Below are positions 52,364-60,397 of a stretch of DNA of 64,000 nucleotides, in pieces; the first letter of the stretch is position 1, and each line of letters opens with the position of its first letter. A model generated the notes under the pieces. It worked only from the letters and a program-made list of their open reading frames with translations, had not been told where the DNA came from and searched no databases. The DNA lies in NCBI GenBank assembly GCA_005217565.1, contig SJCO01000003.1, positions 310,001 to 374,000 on the forward strand. The letters run 5' to 3'. The position numbers and the translations under genes are program-made. The DNA comes from Puteibacter caeruleilacunae (lineage in GTDB: Bacteria; Bacteroidota; Bacteroidia; Bacteroidales; Prolixibacteraceae).

Positions 52364-52709
52364 TCAATTTGACGCACAACAAAGGTGCAGGTTACAAAAT
52401 TTTTCAAATAATTATTAGATTTTTGGTTTTTCTGATTTGGCTACGATTTTACAAAGAATTGATCTTCCTTTCAATGTATATTTTATTACATACCTAAAGG
52501 TGCTTTGGGCCAGAACCATTCTTCGATTTCCAGGCTCCTGCTCTCCAGTTTTAAGACGAAGCTGTATTTCCATTTTCCGGTTTCCTTGCGAAGCCATTTT
52601 CCGGTTTCCACGAAGTCTTCAATATTTTTTTCACTTTTTGTGTAACCTCAATAAACTTGATGCGTCAGAAGAGAGAATTAGGAAATAAAAACATAAAAAT
52701 TTAGGAATT
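52364..52709. other. 346-bp intergenic region with decayed purine/pyrimidine repeat
   Basis: It contains two tandem 24-base units starting ccattttccggtttcc (52570 and 52594) and nearby weaker versions, giving a strongly strand-biased (pyrimidine-rich) patch. I see no gene or clear promoter here. Confidence 0.5.
52570..52615. repeat. Tandem direct repeat, period 24
   Basis: ccattttccggtttcc is repeated exactly at 52570-52585 and 52594-52609, each followed by a gaag. Related ttccggtttcc and gtttccacttttcc pieces occur in the gap at 54670-54780. Confidence 0.75.
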
Positions 52710-53081
52710 ATGGATGAAAATTTAACTGGAGCAATTATCTCAATCTCATTTTTCGCATTAGTATTTTGTATCCTTTACATTTATTACTCAACTCGTAATA
52801 AAGAAAGATTGGCATTAATCGAAAAAGGAGCAGACGCCTCAATATTCCAAAATAATGCAGCTGACAAAAAATTTAATGTCCTAAAGTGGGGCCTATTGTT
52901 TGTTGGTGTTGCTATTGGAATCTTCTTAGGAGAACTAATTAGTACCACAACCAACATGAAGGAAGAAGCAGCTTACTTTTCAATGATATTCTTGTTTGGT
53001 GGTCTGGCATTAGTGTTAGCATACTTTATTAAATTAAAACAGGAGCAGGTAGAAGGGCACCATCTACCCAAAGGACAATAA
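52710..53081 (+). CDS. DUF6249 family membrane protein
   Basis: The 123-residue protein has three hydrophobic segments: IISISFFALVFCILYIYYST near the start, WGLLFVGVAIGIFLGELIS in the middle and FLFGGLALVLAYFIKL at the end. A cytoplasmic-looking RNKERLALIEKGADASIF lies after the first. This pattern marks the DUF6249 family, of unknown function and commonly found next to ECF sigma factor genes in Bacteroidota; here it is divergent from one. Confidence 0.75.
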   Translation: MDENLTGAIISISFFALVFCILYIYYSTRNKERLALIEKGADASIFQNNAADKKFNVLKWGLLFVGVAIGIFLGELISTTTNMKEEAAYFSMIFLFGGLALVLAYFIKLKQEQVEGHHLPKGQ

Positions 53082-53116
53082 AAGAATCTTGATCTAACAC
53101 AATAAATTAATCAAGC

Positions 53117-53148
53117 AAAAAGGCTACCTGGATCTGGTAGCCTTTTTT
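53117..53148. terminator. Bidirectional terminator between DUF6249 and the M64 peptidase
   Basis: Stem aaggctacc/ggtagcctt region (53120-53128 with 53136-53144), preceded by A and followed by T6. Confidence 0.9.
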
Positions 53149-53151
53149 ATT

Positions 53152-54420
53152 TTAGTTTGAATATCTTTCAATCATCTTAATTATTGCCTCAGAACAAACT
53201 GGACAGAAATTTTTGGGTCGGTTAGATTTCATTATACAATCCTGAAAAGGACTATAAATTCCTTTTGCCACATAACCTCCACCTTCAAATACTCCTACAG
53301 TCTTTGAATACTTAGTACTTCGTGGAGTAGGAACAGGAGTTTTTCGTTCAATCATATTCTTCCACTTTTTCTCAAAGTCAACCATTGTCGTAATGTTTGG
53401 CTCCCAAGGCTCAACCTTCAGGTTATAGAAGTCGCTATAAGAAGTAGACGAAGTATAATACTCATCAGCCAGACCTGCAAAACCATGTCCGAACTCATGT
53501 ACAAATACCTTCTCTGAAATCTCATGATCCACAGAAGTAAGGTTGATAAAATTATAAATTCCACCACCTCCATATTTATCTGAGTTCACCAACACATAAA
53601 CTTGATCGTATGGAACATTCGCTGCAGCATCAGCAACTGACTTCATATCAGAGGTAGTGAGATAGCGAGGAGAATCAAACGTATAAAACGAAGAATTCAG
53701 AACAGTGTTTCGGTATTGATGATCTCCTGGAATATCAGTATTACTTTCCTGAGATACAGCTTCAACACCATAGAAATTAAACCTATCCTTAAACTTATCG
53801 AAGGGAGAAACAGTAAATAAGTGATCAACCATTCTTTTGCAATCACTTCTAAATTTATTCATTTCATCCTTTGTATAACCTTCAGCAATTATTGCCACAT
53901 CAACTTTTTCTTCTGGCTTTCCACTATAAAGAATCTTTTCAACATGACAGTTAAGGGGGGCCTCTTCGCGAATGAAATAATCGTCGGGATTCACTTTACT
54001 TTCAAATACTAATTCATATTCCCCCTCCCAATTACGACGCTCGATTTTAATTACTACGGCTTTCTTTGGATAAGGTAGTTGCATCGCCTGATAGTACATT
54101 CTACTTTTTTCTTTTGCCTCGGCAGTAGTCTGCCACTCCTGAAATAGAGTATTGAATCCTTTAGAATAAATTAGTTGACCATCCTCGTGCATTAAAACTC
54201 GAAAATTACCGTAACCTAATTCATCTATCAATTGATCTTTTGGGCCAGCCCAATACTTCTCCGCTTTAAAATCAGCAACCATGCCATGAGTTTCGGTATT
54301 AGTACCCCATAAGTAGAAGTCAAAACGCAGACTTTTATCCTTAAAATGGTCTTTATATTGCTGCCCAAAAGAGGGAAGGCTCAAACTCAATAAAATACAA
54401 TAGATTATAATTATTCTCAT
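53152..54420 (-). CDS. M64 family (IgA peptidase-like) metallopeptidase
   Basis: The 422-residue protein has a signal peptide (ending LPSFGQ), an N-terminal beta domain of about 150 residues (LRFDFYLWGTNTETHGM), and a peptidase domain. The domain starts VDVAIIAEGYTKDEMNKF and carries the zinc motif VFVHEFGHGFAGLADEYY. C-terminal CIMKSNRPKNFCPVCSEAI has two Cys pairs likely forming disulfides. M64 enzymes include the Clostridium ramosum IgA peptidase; most Bacteroidota members have unknown substrates. Confidence 0.9.
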   Translation of the reverse strand: MRIIIIYCILLSLSLPSFGQQYKDHFKDKSLRFDFYLWGTNTETHGMVADFKAEKYWAGPKDQLIDELGYGNFRVLMHEDGQLIYSKGFNTLFQEWQTTAEAKEKSRMYYQAMQLPYPKKAVVIKIERRNWEGEYELVFESKVNPDDYFIREEAPLNCHVEKILYSGKPEEKVDVAIIAEGYTKDEMNKFRSDCKRMVDHLFTVSPFDKFKDRFNFYGVEAVSQESNTDIPGDHQYRNTVLNSSFYTFDSPRYLTTSDMKSVADAAANVPYDQVYVLVNSDKYGGGGIYNFINLTSVDHEISEKVFVHEFGHGFAGLADEYYTSSTSYSDFYNLKVEPWEPNITTMVDFEKKWKNMIERKTPVPTPRSTKYSKTVGVFEGGGYVAKGIYSPFQDCIMKSNRPKNFCPVCSEAIIKMIERYSN

Positions 54421-54890
54421 TAGATTATAGATTTATACATTATTCGTTTTCATTCTTCAATAGATATTACTGAACAAAAAGTCAGCAATATGTTGATGCA
54501 GTGGGCCTGTGTATGGATTGAGAATATTCCCTGACGCTACAAACATAAGCTGCCCAAAAAAAGCAGCACAATACAACAAACCTACACTATCTTCACATCA
54601 CTCTATACTTCGTACACTGCGCACTTTCTCGCTTCTAAGTCCTAACGAATGCTGGAAGGTACCCGTCCGTTCCGGTTTCCTGACTTCCTTTTTCCAGTCA
54701 TCCTTTTTCCAAACAAAGCCCCCTCCAGTTTTCCGACCTCCAGTATCCCGGCGAAACCGTTTCCACTTTTCCTGACGAAGCAATTCTCCTTTTTACGTTC
54801 TTCTATTTCAAAAGACCTAAGCTTTCCTTATTTTTGAAATATCATAAAAAGTAATAATTCTATTCAAAATAACGCAATTAATTATTTAAA
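54421..54890. other. 470-bp intergenic region with decayed repeat
   Basis: The stretch 54655-54790 is pyrimidine-rich with repeated ttccggtttcc, ttttccgacctcc and tttccacttttcc pieces, related to the repeat at 52570. Open frames through it are artefacts of the base bias. A minus-strand TAggTTTG box (54577-54584) could belong to the M64 gene but lies 157 bases away. Confidence 0.45.
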
Positions 54891-56210
54891 ATGAGAAACT
54901 TTTATCAGTATCTGATCGAATTTCTAAAACAGTTTGAACATCTTCAATCTGTTTCTAAATATTTGGCTGAGGGAATAACGTTTATTTCAATAATAATTAT
55001 CGCATTTATTGCAGCCTATATAACTCGCAAAATCTTACTTCGATTAGTAAACAAAATTGCCAAAAAGACAAAAACCAATTGGGATGATATTCTGGTGGAG
55101 AAAAAATTCTTTAGAGCATTGGTACATATTGTTCCAGCAATGATCATATATCACGCTCACAATTTTGCTTACCCTCCCACTCACATCCCCTATGATAAAC
55201 TAACCACTGATCAGATAGAAGCCTTTTCTGTTTATTATTCTTTTGGTTTGGGGGGATTTATCCTTAGGATGACCAGGATATACTTCACATCTATTATCCT
55301 ATATGCCTTTAATTCACTGGTTAATGCAAGTGTTGATATCTATAACACCATGCCTTACTCACATAACAGATCGATTAAAGGTTATGCGCAGTTGTTAAAG
55401 ATATTCGTATTCTTCTTAGGAGGTATTGTCATTGTAGCAGCATTATTAGATAGAGATCCAACCTGGTTAATAACCGGACTTGGAGCAATGGCTGCAGTAT
55501 TATTGTTAATATTTAAAGATACAATTCTTGGTTTTGTTGCTTCAATTCAGCTATCGGCAAATGACATGTTAAAGATAGGAGATTGGATTGAAATGCCTGG
55601 TCATCGTGCCGACGGAACAGTTCTTGATATCACTTTAAACACCGTAAAAGTCCAAAACTGGGATATGACAATTACAACAATCCCAACTTATGCATTGGTT
55701 TCGGAATCTTTCAACAACTGGAAAGGGATGGAAGAATCTGGTGGTAGACGAATAAAACGCTCCATCAATATTGATATGAAGAGTGTCAAATTTTGCACTC
55801 CGGATATGCTGGATCGATTTCACAAGTTTAGTCTGATTAAAGATTACGTTATTGAAAAAGAACAGGAATTAGAGGAGTACAATAGAAAGAATAACTATAA
55901 TCAGGAAGATTCTATAAGCCGTAAACAACAAACAAACCTTGGTATTTTTAGAAAATATCTGGAAACATATCTTGAAAAACATCCACAAATTCATGATGAC
56001 ATGACATTTTTGGTGCGACATCTTCAACCTTCAGACAAAGGTCTACCTATTGAAATCTATGTGTTCAGTAAGGATCAGCGTTGGGCAAATTATGAAGCAA
56101 TTCAAGCCGACATTATGGATCATATTGTGGCTGTTATTCCAGAGTTTGAACTCAATGTATTTCAAGCACCTTCGGGTTCTGATTTTCAAAATTTATTGGT
56201 CAAGAACTAA
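54891..56210 (+). CDS. MscS-family mechanosensitive channel (YbdG-like)
   Basis: The 439-residue protein has about five membrane helices and the MscS pore helix and beta domain: IVIVAALLDRDPTWLITGLG, AVLLLIFKDTILGFVASIQLSANDMLKIGDWIEMP across about 203-236, and GTVLDITLNTVKVQNWDMTITTIPTY. The long C-terminal domain with an inserted segment (about 285-345) and total length resemble E. coli YbdG. It would release solutes under membrane tension. It is monocistronic. Confidence 0.9.
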   Translation: MRNFYQYLIEFLKQFEHLQSVSKYLAEGITFISIIIIAFIAAYITRKILLRLVNKIAKKTKTNWDDILVEKKFFRALVHIVPAMIIYHAHNFAYPPTHIPYDKLTTDQIEAFSVYYSFGLGGFILRMTRIYFTSIILYAFNSLVNASVDIYNTMPYSHNRSIKGYAQLLKIFVFFLGGIVIVAALLDRDPTWLITGLGAMAAVLLLIFKDTILGFVASIQLSANDMLKIGDWIEMPGHRADGTVLDITLNTVKVQNWDMTITTIPTYALVSESFNNWKGMEESGGRRIKRSINIDMKSVKFCTPDMLDRFHKFSLIKDYVIEKEQELEEYNRKNNYNQEDSISRKQQTNLGIFRKYLETYLEKHPQIHDDMTFLVRHLQPSDKGLPIEIYVFSKDQRWANYEAIQADIMDHIVAVIPEFELNVFQAPSGSDFQNLLVKN

Positions 56211-56378
56211 AATTGTTACAGAAAACGTTTTCGGAATGACAATTCTTAGTAATTCGCTTAATATTTCAAGAAAATGTAATATATTTGGCTTCTTACAAAT
56301 TGTAATTTTGTAAGCCGATATTTATTCAAATTAAAACGTAACATTGCAAAGTTTCTGTTATTATTTAATGTTTTTGAG

Positions 56379-56386
56379 TAAATTTG
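56379..56386 (+). promoter_or_regulatory. -7 box for the first Lrp/AsnC gene
   Basis: TAaaTTTG lies 40 bases before the ATG at 56427. The -33 position reads ttctg rather than TTG. Confidence 0.35.
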
Positions 56387-56426
56387 ACTTACATTTTCGT
56401 TTTACGGATAACTAAATATTTAAGAT

Positions 56427-56909
56427 ATGAACGAGGACTATATGGTTAATCAAAATGTTCAACTTGATGAATTAGATGAGAAAATTCTTCAACTGATCAC
56501 TAAAAACGCCCGGATTCCGTTTCTTGAAGTTGCACGGGCATGTGGAGTTTCCGGAGCTGCCATTCACCAGAGAGTTCAACGCTTGCTAAATATGGAGGTC
56601 ATTACTGGCTCCGAATTCATTGTAAATCCTCAGAAGCTAGGATACAATACATGTGCTTATATGGGCATATATCTTGACAAGCAAAGCAACGACAAGGAGG
56701 TAGTTGCTAAATTAGATGAAATTCCTGAGATTGTAGAATGTCACCACACAACGGGACAATATGCAATATTCATCAAGATTCAGGCAAAGACCAATAAGCA
56801 CTTGAAAAAAGTGATTGATACCGACTTGCAAAATATTGATGGAATTGCTCGTACTGAAACATTCATCTCCTTAGAGATGGTTTTCAAACGTCAGGTACCT
56901 GTAAGATAA
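56427..56909 (+). CDS. Lrp/AsnC family transcriptional regulator (first of two)
   Basis: The 160-residue protein has an N-terminal winged HTH (LDELDEKILQLITKNARIPF, ACGVSGAAIHQRVQRLL) and a C-terminal RAM ligand-binding domain (NTCAYMGIYLDKQS, PEIVECHHTTGQYAIFIKI). These proteins sense amino acids and bind DNA as octamers. About half its residues match the next gene at 57087, which has its own promoter, so this is a diverged tandem duplication. Confidence 0.93.
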   Translation: MNEDYMVNQNVQLDELDEKILQLITKNARIPFLEVARACGVSGAAIHQRVQRLLNMEVITGSEFIVNPQKLGYNTCAYMGIYLDKQSNDKEVVAKLDEIPEIVECHHTTGQYAIFIKIQAKTNKHLKKVIDTDLQNIDGIARTETFISLEMVFKRQVPVR

Positions 56910-56929
56910 TTAAACATTTACACCATATC

Positions 56930-56964
56930 AAAGCTTCATCACATTGTTGATGAAGCTTTTTTTT
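56930..56964 (+). terminator. Terminator of the first Lrp/AsnC gene
   Basis: A perfect 12-base stem (56930-56941 with 56948-56959) and 6-base loop run into eight T residues. Confidence 0.93.
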
Positions 56965-57026
56965 GCAATAAACTGAAACAAAACGAAACTATTTACCATC
57001 CTTTTCACCTAAAACTATACACAATG

Positions 57027-57057
57027 TTGTCATATTGTTCTAATTTCGCTACTTTTG
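57027..57057 (+). promoter_or_regulatory. Promoter of the second Lrp/AsnC gene
   Basis: TTG at 57027-57029, a 20-base spacer and TActTTTG at 57050-57057 match the consensus; the ATG is 29 bases further. Confidence 0.6.
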
Positions 57058-57086
57058 CTGACAGGAAGAAATAAAAATAGATTTAT

Positions 57087-57557
57087 ATGACTATTAGGCA
57101 AACACTTGATTCTATTGATCATAGCATACTGGATATAATTACCAAAAATGCAAGAACACCTTTTAAGGATGTTGCAGAAGTATGTGGAGTTTCCAGGGCT
57201 GCTGTTCATCAACGTGTAAACAGGATGATTGAAATGGGGGTAATTACTGGATCTGGATATCATATCAATCCTAAGAAAATAGAATTCAGGACTTGCACCT
57301 ATATGGGAATATTCCTCGACAAAGCTGCACTGTATACCTCTGTATCGGAAAGACTACGAGCAATACCAGAAGTTGTAGAATGTCATTATACAACTGGACA
57401 ATATTCAATGTTCATTAAATTGTATGCGAGAGACAATGAACACCTCAAGGAAATTCTAAATGAGAAATTACAAAAAATAAAGGGAATAGTAAGAACTGAT
57501 ACTATTATCTCCCTGGAGGAAACCTTTAAAAGAGAGGTTCCCATCCCTGAAGATTAA
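57087..57557 (+). CDS. Lrp/AsnC family transcriptional regulator (second of two)
   Basis: The 156-residue protein has the same layout as its neighbour: HTH (LDIITKNARTPFKDVAEVCG, RAAVHQRVNRMIEMGVITGS) and RAM domain (FRTCTYMGIFLDKAA, PEVVECHYTTGQYSMFIKL). The recognition helix differs moderately (SRAAVHQRVN versus SGAAIHQRVQ), so the two may bind related sites. A terminator and separate promoter lie between them, allowing independent regulation. Confidence 0.93.
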   Translation: MTIRQTLDSIDHSILDIITKNARTPFKDVAEVCGVSRAAVHQRVNRMIEMGVITGSGYHINPKKIEFRTCTYMGIFLDKAALYTSVSERLRAIPEVVECHYTTGQYSMFIKLYARDNEHLKEILNEKLQKIKGIVRTDTIISLEETFKREVPIPED

Positions 57558-57568
57558 AATATTTTAAT

Positions 57569-57594
57569 GGAGAAAATAGTTAGCTATTTTCTCC
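57569..57594. terminator. Hairpin between the second Lrp gene and rlmB
   Basis: A perfect 11-base stem (57569-57579 with 57584-57594) and 4-base loop, overlapping the last codons of rlmB. Confidence 0.65.
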
Positions 57595-58338
57595 GCCCAT
57601 AATACCTCGCTGTCTCACAGCTTCATAGATCATTATTGAAGCTGCAACAGAAACATTTAGCGAATCTATTTTTCCAAGAATTGGAATCTTAACAAGTTGA
57701 TTAGACATTTTTAATAATCTCTTCTCAACACCTTTTCCTTCTGATCCCATTATTATTGCTGAAGGACCTTTAAAATCAGCTTCGGTATAGTATTCATGCC
57801 CTTTCTCAGTTGCCGCCACAACACTGAATCCACTTTGTTGCAGAAGCATCATTACATCAACCAAGTTCTTTTCTTTACAAACTTTCATATGATGTAAAGC
57901 TCCAGCTGAAGTTTTAATTGCATCTGCAGTAATACGAGCTCCTCCTTGTTCAGGAATCACAATAGCATCTACACCTGCACACTCGGCAGTTCGTGCAATA
58001 GCTCCGAAATTGCGAACATCAGTAATTCTATCCAAGACTAAAATCAATGGAGTTTTCTTTTCTTCTAAAAGAGAAAATACCACCTGATCAAGACTGTGAT
58101 AAGTAATAGGAGAAACATAAGCAATCACTCCCTGATGATTTTTATCTGTTATCTTATTCAACTTTTCAGATGGAACATACTGAAATGTAAGCTCATGCTG
58201 ACGCACCAATGCAAAAAACTCATTGAAGAGATCCCCCTGAAGGCTTTTTCTGATCAATATTTTATCAATCTCTTTTCCTGATTCAATGGCTTCCATTACT
58301 GCACGGATACCAAAAATAAAATTCTCTTCTTTTTTCAT
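57580..58338 (-). CDS. rlmB: 23S rRNA 2'-O-methyltransferase RlmB (TrmH/SpoU family)
   Basis: The 252-residue protein has the N-terminal L30e-like substrate domain (FIFGIRAVMEAIESGKEI). The SPOUT knot follows: LVLDRITDVRNFGAIARTAEC, AIIMGSEGKGVEKRLL and IPILGKIDSLNVSVAASIMIYEA across about 216-238. These are the three SpoU motifs. RlmB methylates G2251 of 23S rRNA; assignment within the TrmH family rests on overall similarity. It lies 37 bases downstream of the ABC-F gene and may share its transcript. Confidence 0.88.
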   Translation of the reverse strand: MKKEENFIFGIRAVMEAIESGKEIDKILIRKSLQGDLFNEFFALVRQHELTFQYVPSEKLNKITDKNHQGVIAYVSPITYHSLDQVVFSLLEEKKTPLILVLDRITDVRNFGAIARTAECAGVDAIVIPEQGGARITADAIKTSAGALHHMKVCKEKNLVDVMMLLQQSGFSVVAATEKGHEYYTEADFKGPSAIIMGSEGKGVEKRLLKMSNQLVKIPILGKIDSLNVSVAASIMIYEAVRQRGIMGGENS

Positions 58339-58375
58339 CTGTATGCTAATGTATTAATGCTTCCTAAATATATAA

Positions 58376-60322
58376 TTACCAACTTTTCTTTGCGATACAT
58401 TCTTCTAATTCTTCCTGCAGCTGTTCCCACAGTTCCATTTGCTCTTCAATCTCTTTCTTCACTTCTTCGTATCGCGAAAATAGCGAATGATCTTCTATAT
58501 TTTCAGGTTTTGACAACAACTCATCTAACTTCTCTGTCTCACCTTCTAACTCACTTATCTTCTCTTCACAATTAGCAATTGCACGCTCTGCCTTGCTAAT
58601 ATTCCTATTAATCTCTTTCTTCTCTTCGTAACTAAGCTTATTGGTTGAAGTCGATTCCTCTTCAACTTTTACCTCTTGCTTGATATTCTTGTTACGTTCA
58701 AGCTCCTTTAATGATTCAAGATTCTTTCGTCTCAGGAAATCATAGATTCCACCAAGATGCTGTTTCACCTTTTTATTGGTAAACTCATAAACAGTATCCA
58801 CTAATCCATCAAGAAATTCACGGTCGTGAGAAACAACCAACAAAGTTCCTCCAAAATCTCTCAATGCTTCCTTTAATATTTCTTTGGAACGAATATCAAG
58901 ATGGTTCGTCGGCTCATCAAGCACCAAAAAGTTCACTGGTTCAAGAAGTAATCGGATCATCGCTAAACGCGTACGTTCTCCTCCGGACAGCACTTTTACT
59001 TTTTTCTCAACAGCTTCTCCAGAGAACATGAAAGCTCCTAAAATATCACGTATTTTAGTTCTTATATCGCCAACAGCTATCTGATCAATTGTATCGAATA
59101 CGGTAATATTCTCATCCAAAAGATCTGCTTGATTTTGGGCGAAATAACCAATTTTCACATTATGCCCCAGCTTGGCAATACCTGAATACTCAAGTTGCCC
59201 CAAAATAACCTTTGCAAGCGTTGTCTTTCCTTCACCATTCTTTCCAACAAAAGCCACACGATTTCCTCGTTCGATGTTCAGGCTAATTTCATCCAAAACC
59301 ACCAGATCATCATAAGCTTTTGTTAGCTCCTTAACCTCTGCTACAACTGTTCCTGAGCGCGGAGCTGGTGGAAACTTCATATTTAATCGAGCATAATCCT
59401 CTTCATCAACTTCAATACGCTCCAGTTTCTCAAGTTGCTTGATACGCGACTGAACCTGAACCGCTTTTGTTGCTTTGTAACGAAAACGTTCTATAAAATC
59501 TTCGGTCTCCTGAATTTGTTTTTGCTGATTACGATATGCAGCTAACTGCTGCTCTCTTCTTTCAGCTCTTAGCTCAACATATTTCGAGTAATTCGCTTTG
59601 TAATCATAAATGCGCCCCAATGATATTTCCACTGTACGATTTGTAACAGCATCCAAAAAGGCTTTATCGTGAGAAACCAATACAACGGCTCCAGAATATT
59701 CTTTAAGAAAGTTCTCCAGCCATTGTATTGATTCTATATCCAGATGGTTTGTCGGCTCATCAAGTAAGAAAACACTAGGTCTTCTTAAAAGCAATTTAGC
59801 CAACTCAATTCGCATTCTCCAACCACCACTAAACTCTGTTGTTTGTCGCTCAAAATCGCTTCTAACGAATCCTAAACCTTGTAAGGTCTTTTCAATATCA
59901 GCATGAAAATTAGCTCCACCCTTTACCTGAAATTGATCATTTAATTCAGTAACCTTATTGATCAACATTAGGTATTCTTCGGAATCGTAATCTTCTCGTT
60001 GAGCAAGTTCTCCATTGATACGTTCAAGTTCTTTCTCTAGCTTAAGAATATCATCAAACGCAGAAAGTGTTTCTTCGAAAACAGTTTTACCACTCCCCAA
60101 TTTCATCACCTGAGGAAGATATCCGATAGTACAATCGCGTGGAATTACAACTATTCCACTTGAAGGCGATTGTTCTTGTGCAAACATCTTTAGCAAGGTT
60201 GATTTTCCTGCCCCATTCTTTCCTACAAGACCTATCCTATCTTTGGGATTAACTATAAACGATATATCTTTCAATAAATCGAATCCTCCAAAACTAACTG
60301 TCAACTGATCAACTGATATCAT
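58376..60322 (-). CDS. ABC-F family ATPase (ribosome-associated type)
   Basis: The 648-residue protein has two ABC domains without membrane parts. Walker A motifs are GLVGKNGAGKSTLLK (residue about 33) and AFVGKNGEGKTTLAK (about 357). Signatures are EFSGGWRMRIELAKLLL and VLSGGERTRLAMIRLLL, with Walker B LLDEPTNHLD in both. A charged interdomain linker and a C-terminal coiled coil (about 560-640) complete the Uup/ABC-F layout. Such proteins act at the ribosome E site. A -7 box TAtcTTTG lies at 60343-60350 on the minus strand. Confidence 0.93.
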   Translation of the reverse strand: MISVDQLTVSFGGFDLLKDISFIVNPKDRIGLVGKNGAGKSTLLKMFAQEQSPSSGIVVIPRDCTIGYLPQVMKLGSGKTVFEETLSAFDDILKLEKELERINGELAQREDYDSEEYLMLINKVTELNDQFQVKGGANFHADIEKTLQGLGFVRSDFERQTTEFSGGWRMRIELAKLLLRRPSVFLLDEPTNHLDIESIQWLENFLKEYSGAVVLVSHDKAFLDAVTNRTVEISLGRIYDYKANYSKYVELRAERREQQLAAYRNQQKQIQETEDFIERFRYKATKAVQVQSRIKQLEKLERIEVDEEDYARLNMKFPPAPRSGTVVAEVKELTKAYDDLVVLDEISLNIERGNRVAFVGKNGEGKTTLAKVILGQLEYSGIAKLGHNVKIGYFAQNQADLLDENITVFDTIDQIAVGDIRTKIRDILGAFMFSGEAVEKKVKVLSGGERTRLAMIRLLLEPVNFLVLDEPTNHLDIRSKEILKEALRDFGGTLLVVSHDREFLDGLVDTVYEFTNKKVKQHLGGIYDFLRRKNLESLKELERNKNIKQEVKVEEESTSTNKLSYEEKKEINRNISKAERAIANCEEKISELEGETEKLDELLSKPENIEDHSLFSRYEEVKKEIEEQMELWEQLQEELEECIAKKSW

Positions 60323-60397
60323 GCTTCTTTCTTTTGAGCCAACAAAGATAACAGAATTTATCCCCCATTAGTAATTAACAATATCGGATTATATCAA

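Noticed and set aside
54509-54837. Overlapping 60-90 codon frames on both strands
   Set aside because: They arise from a strongly pyrimidine-biased decayed repeat; no start signals, no family resemblance.
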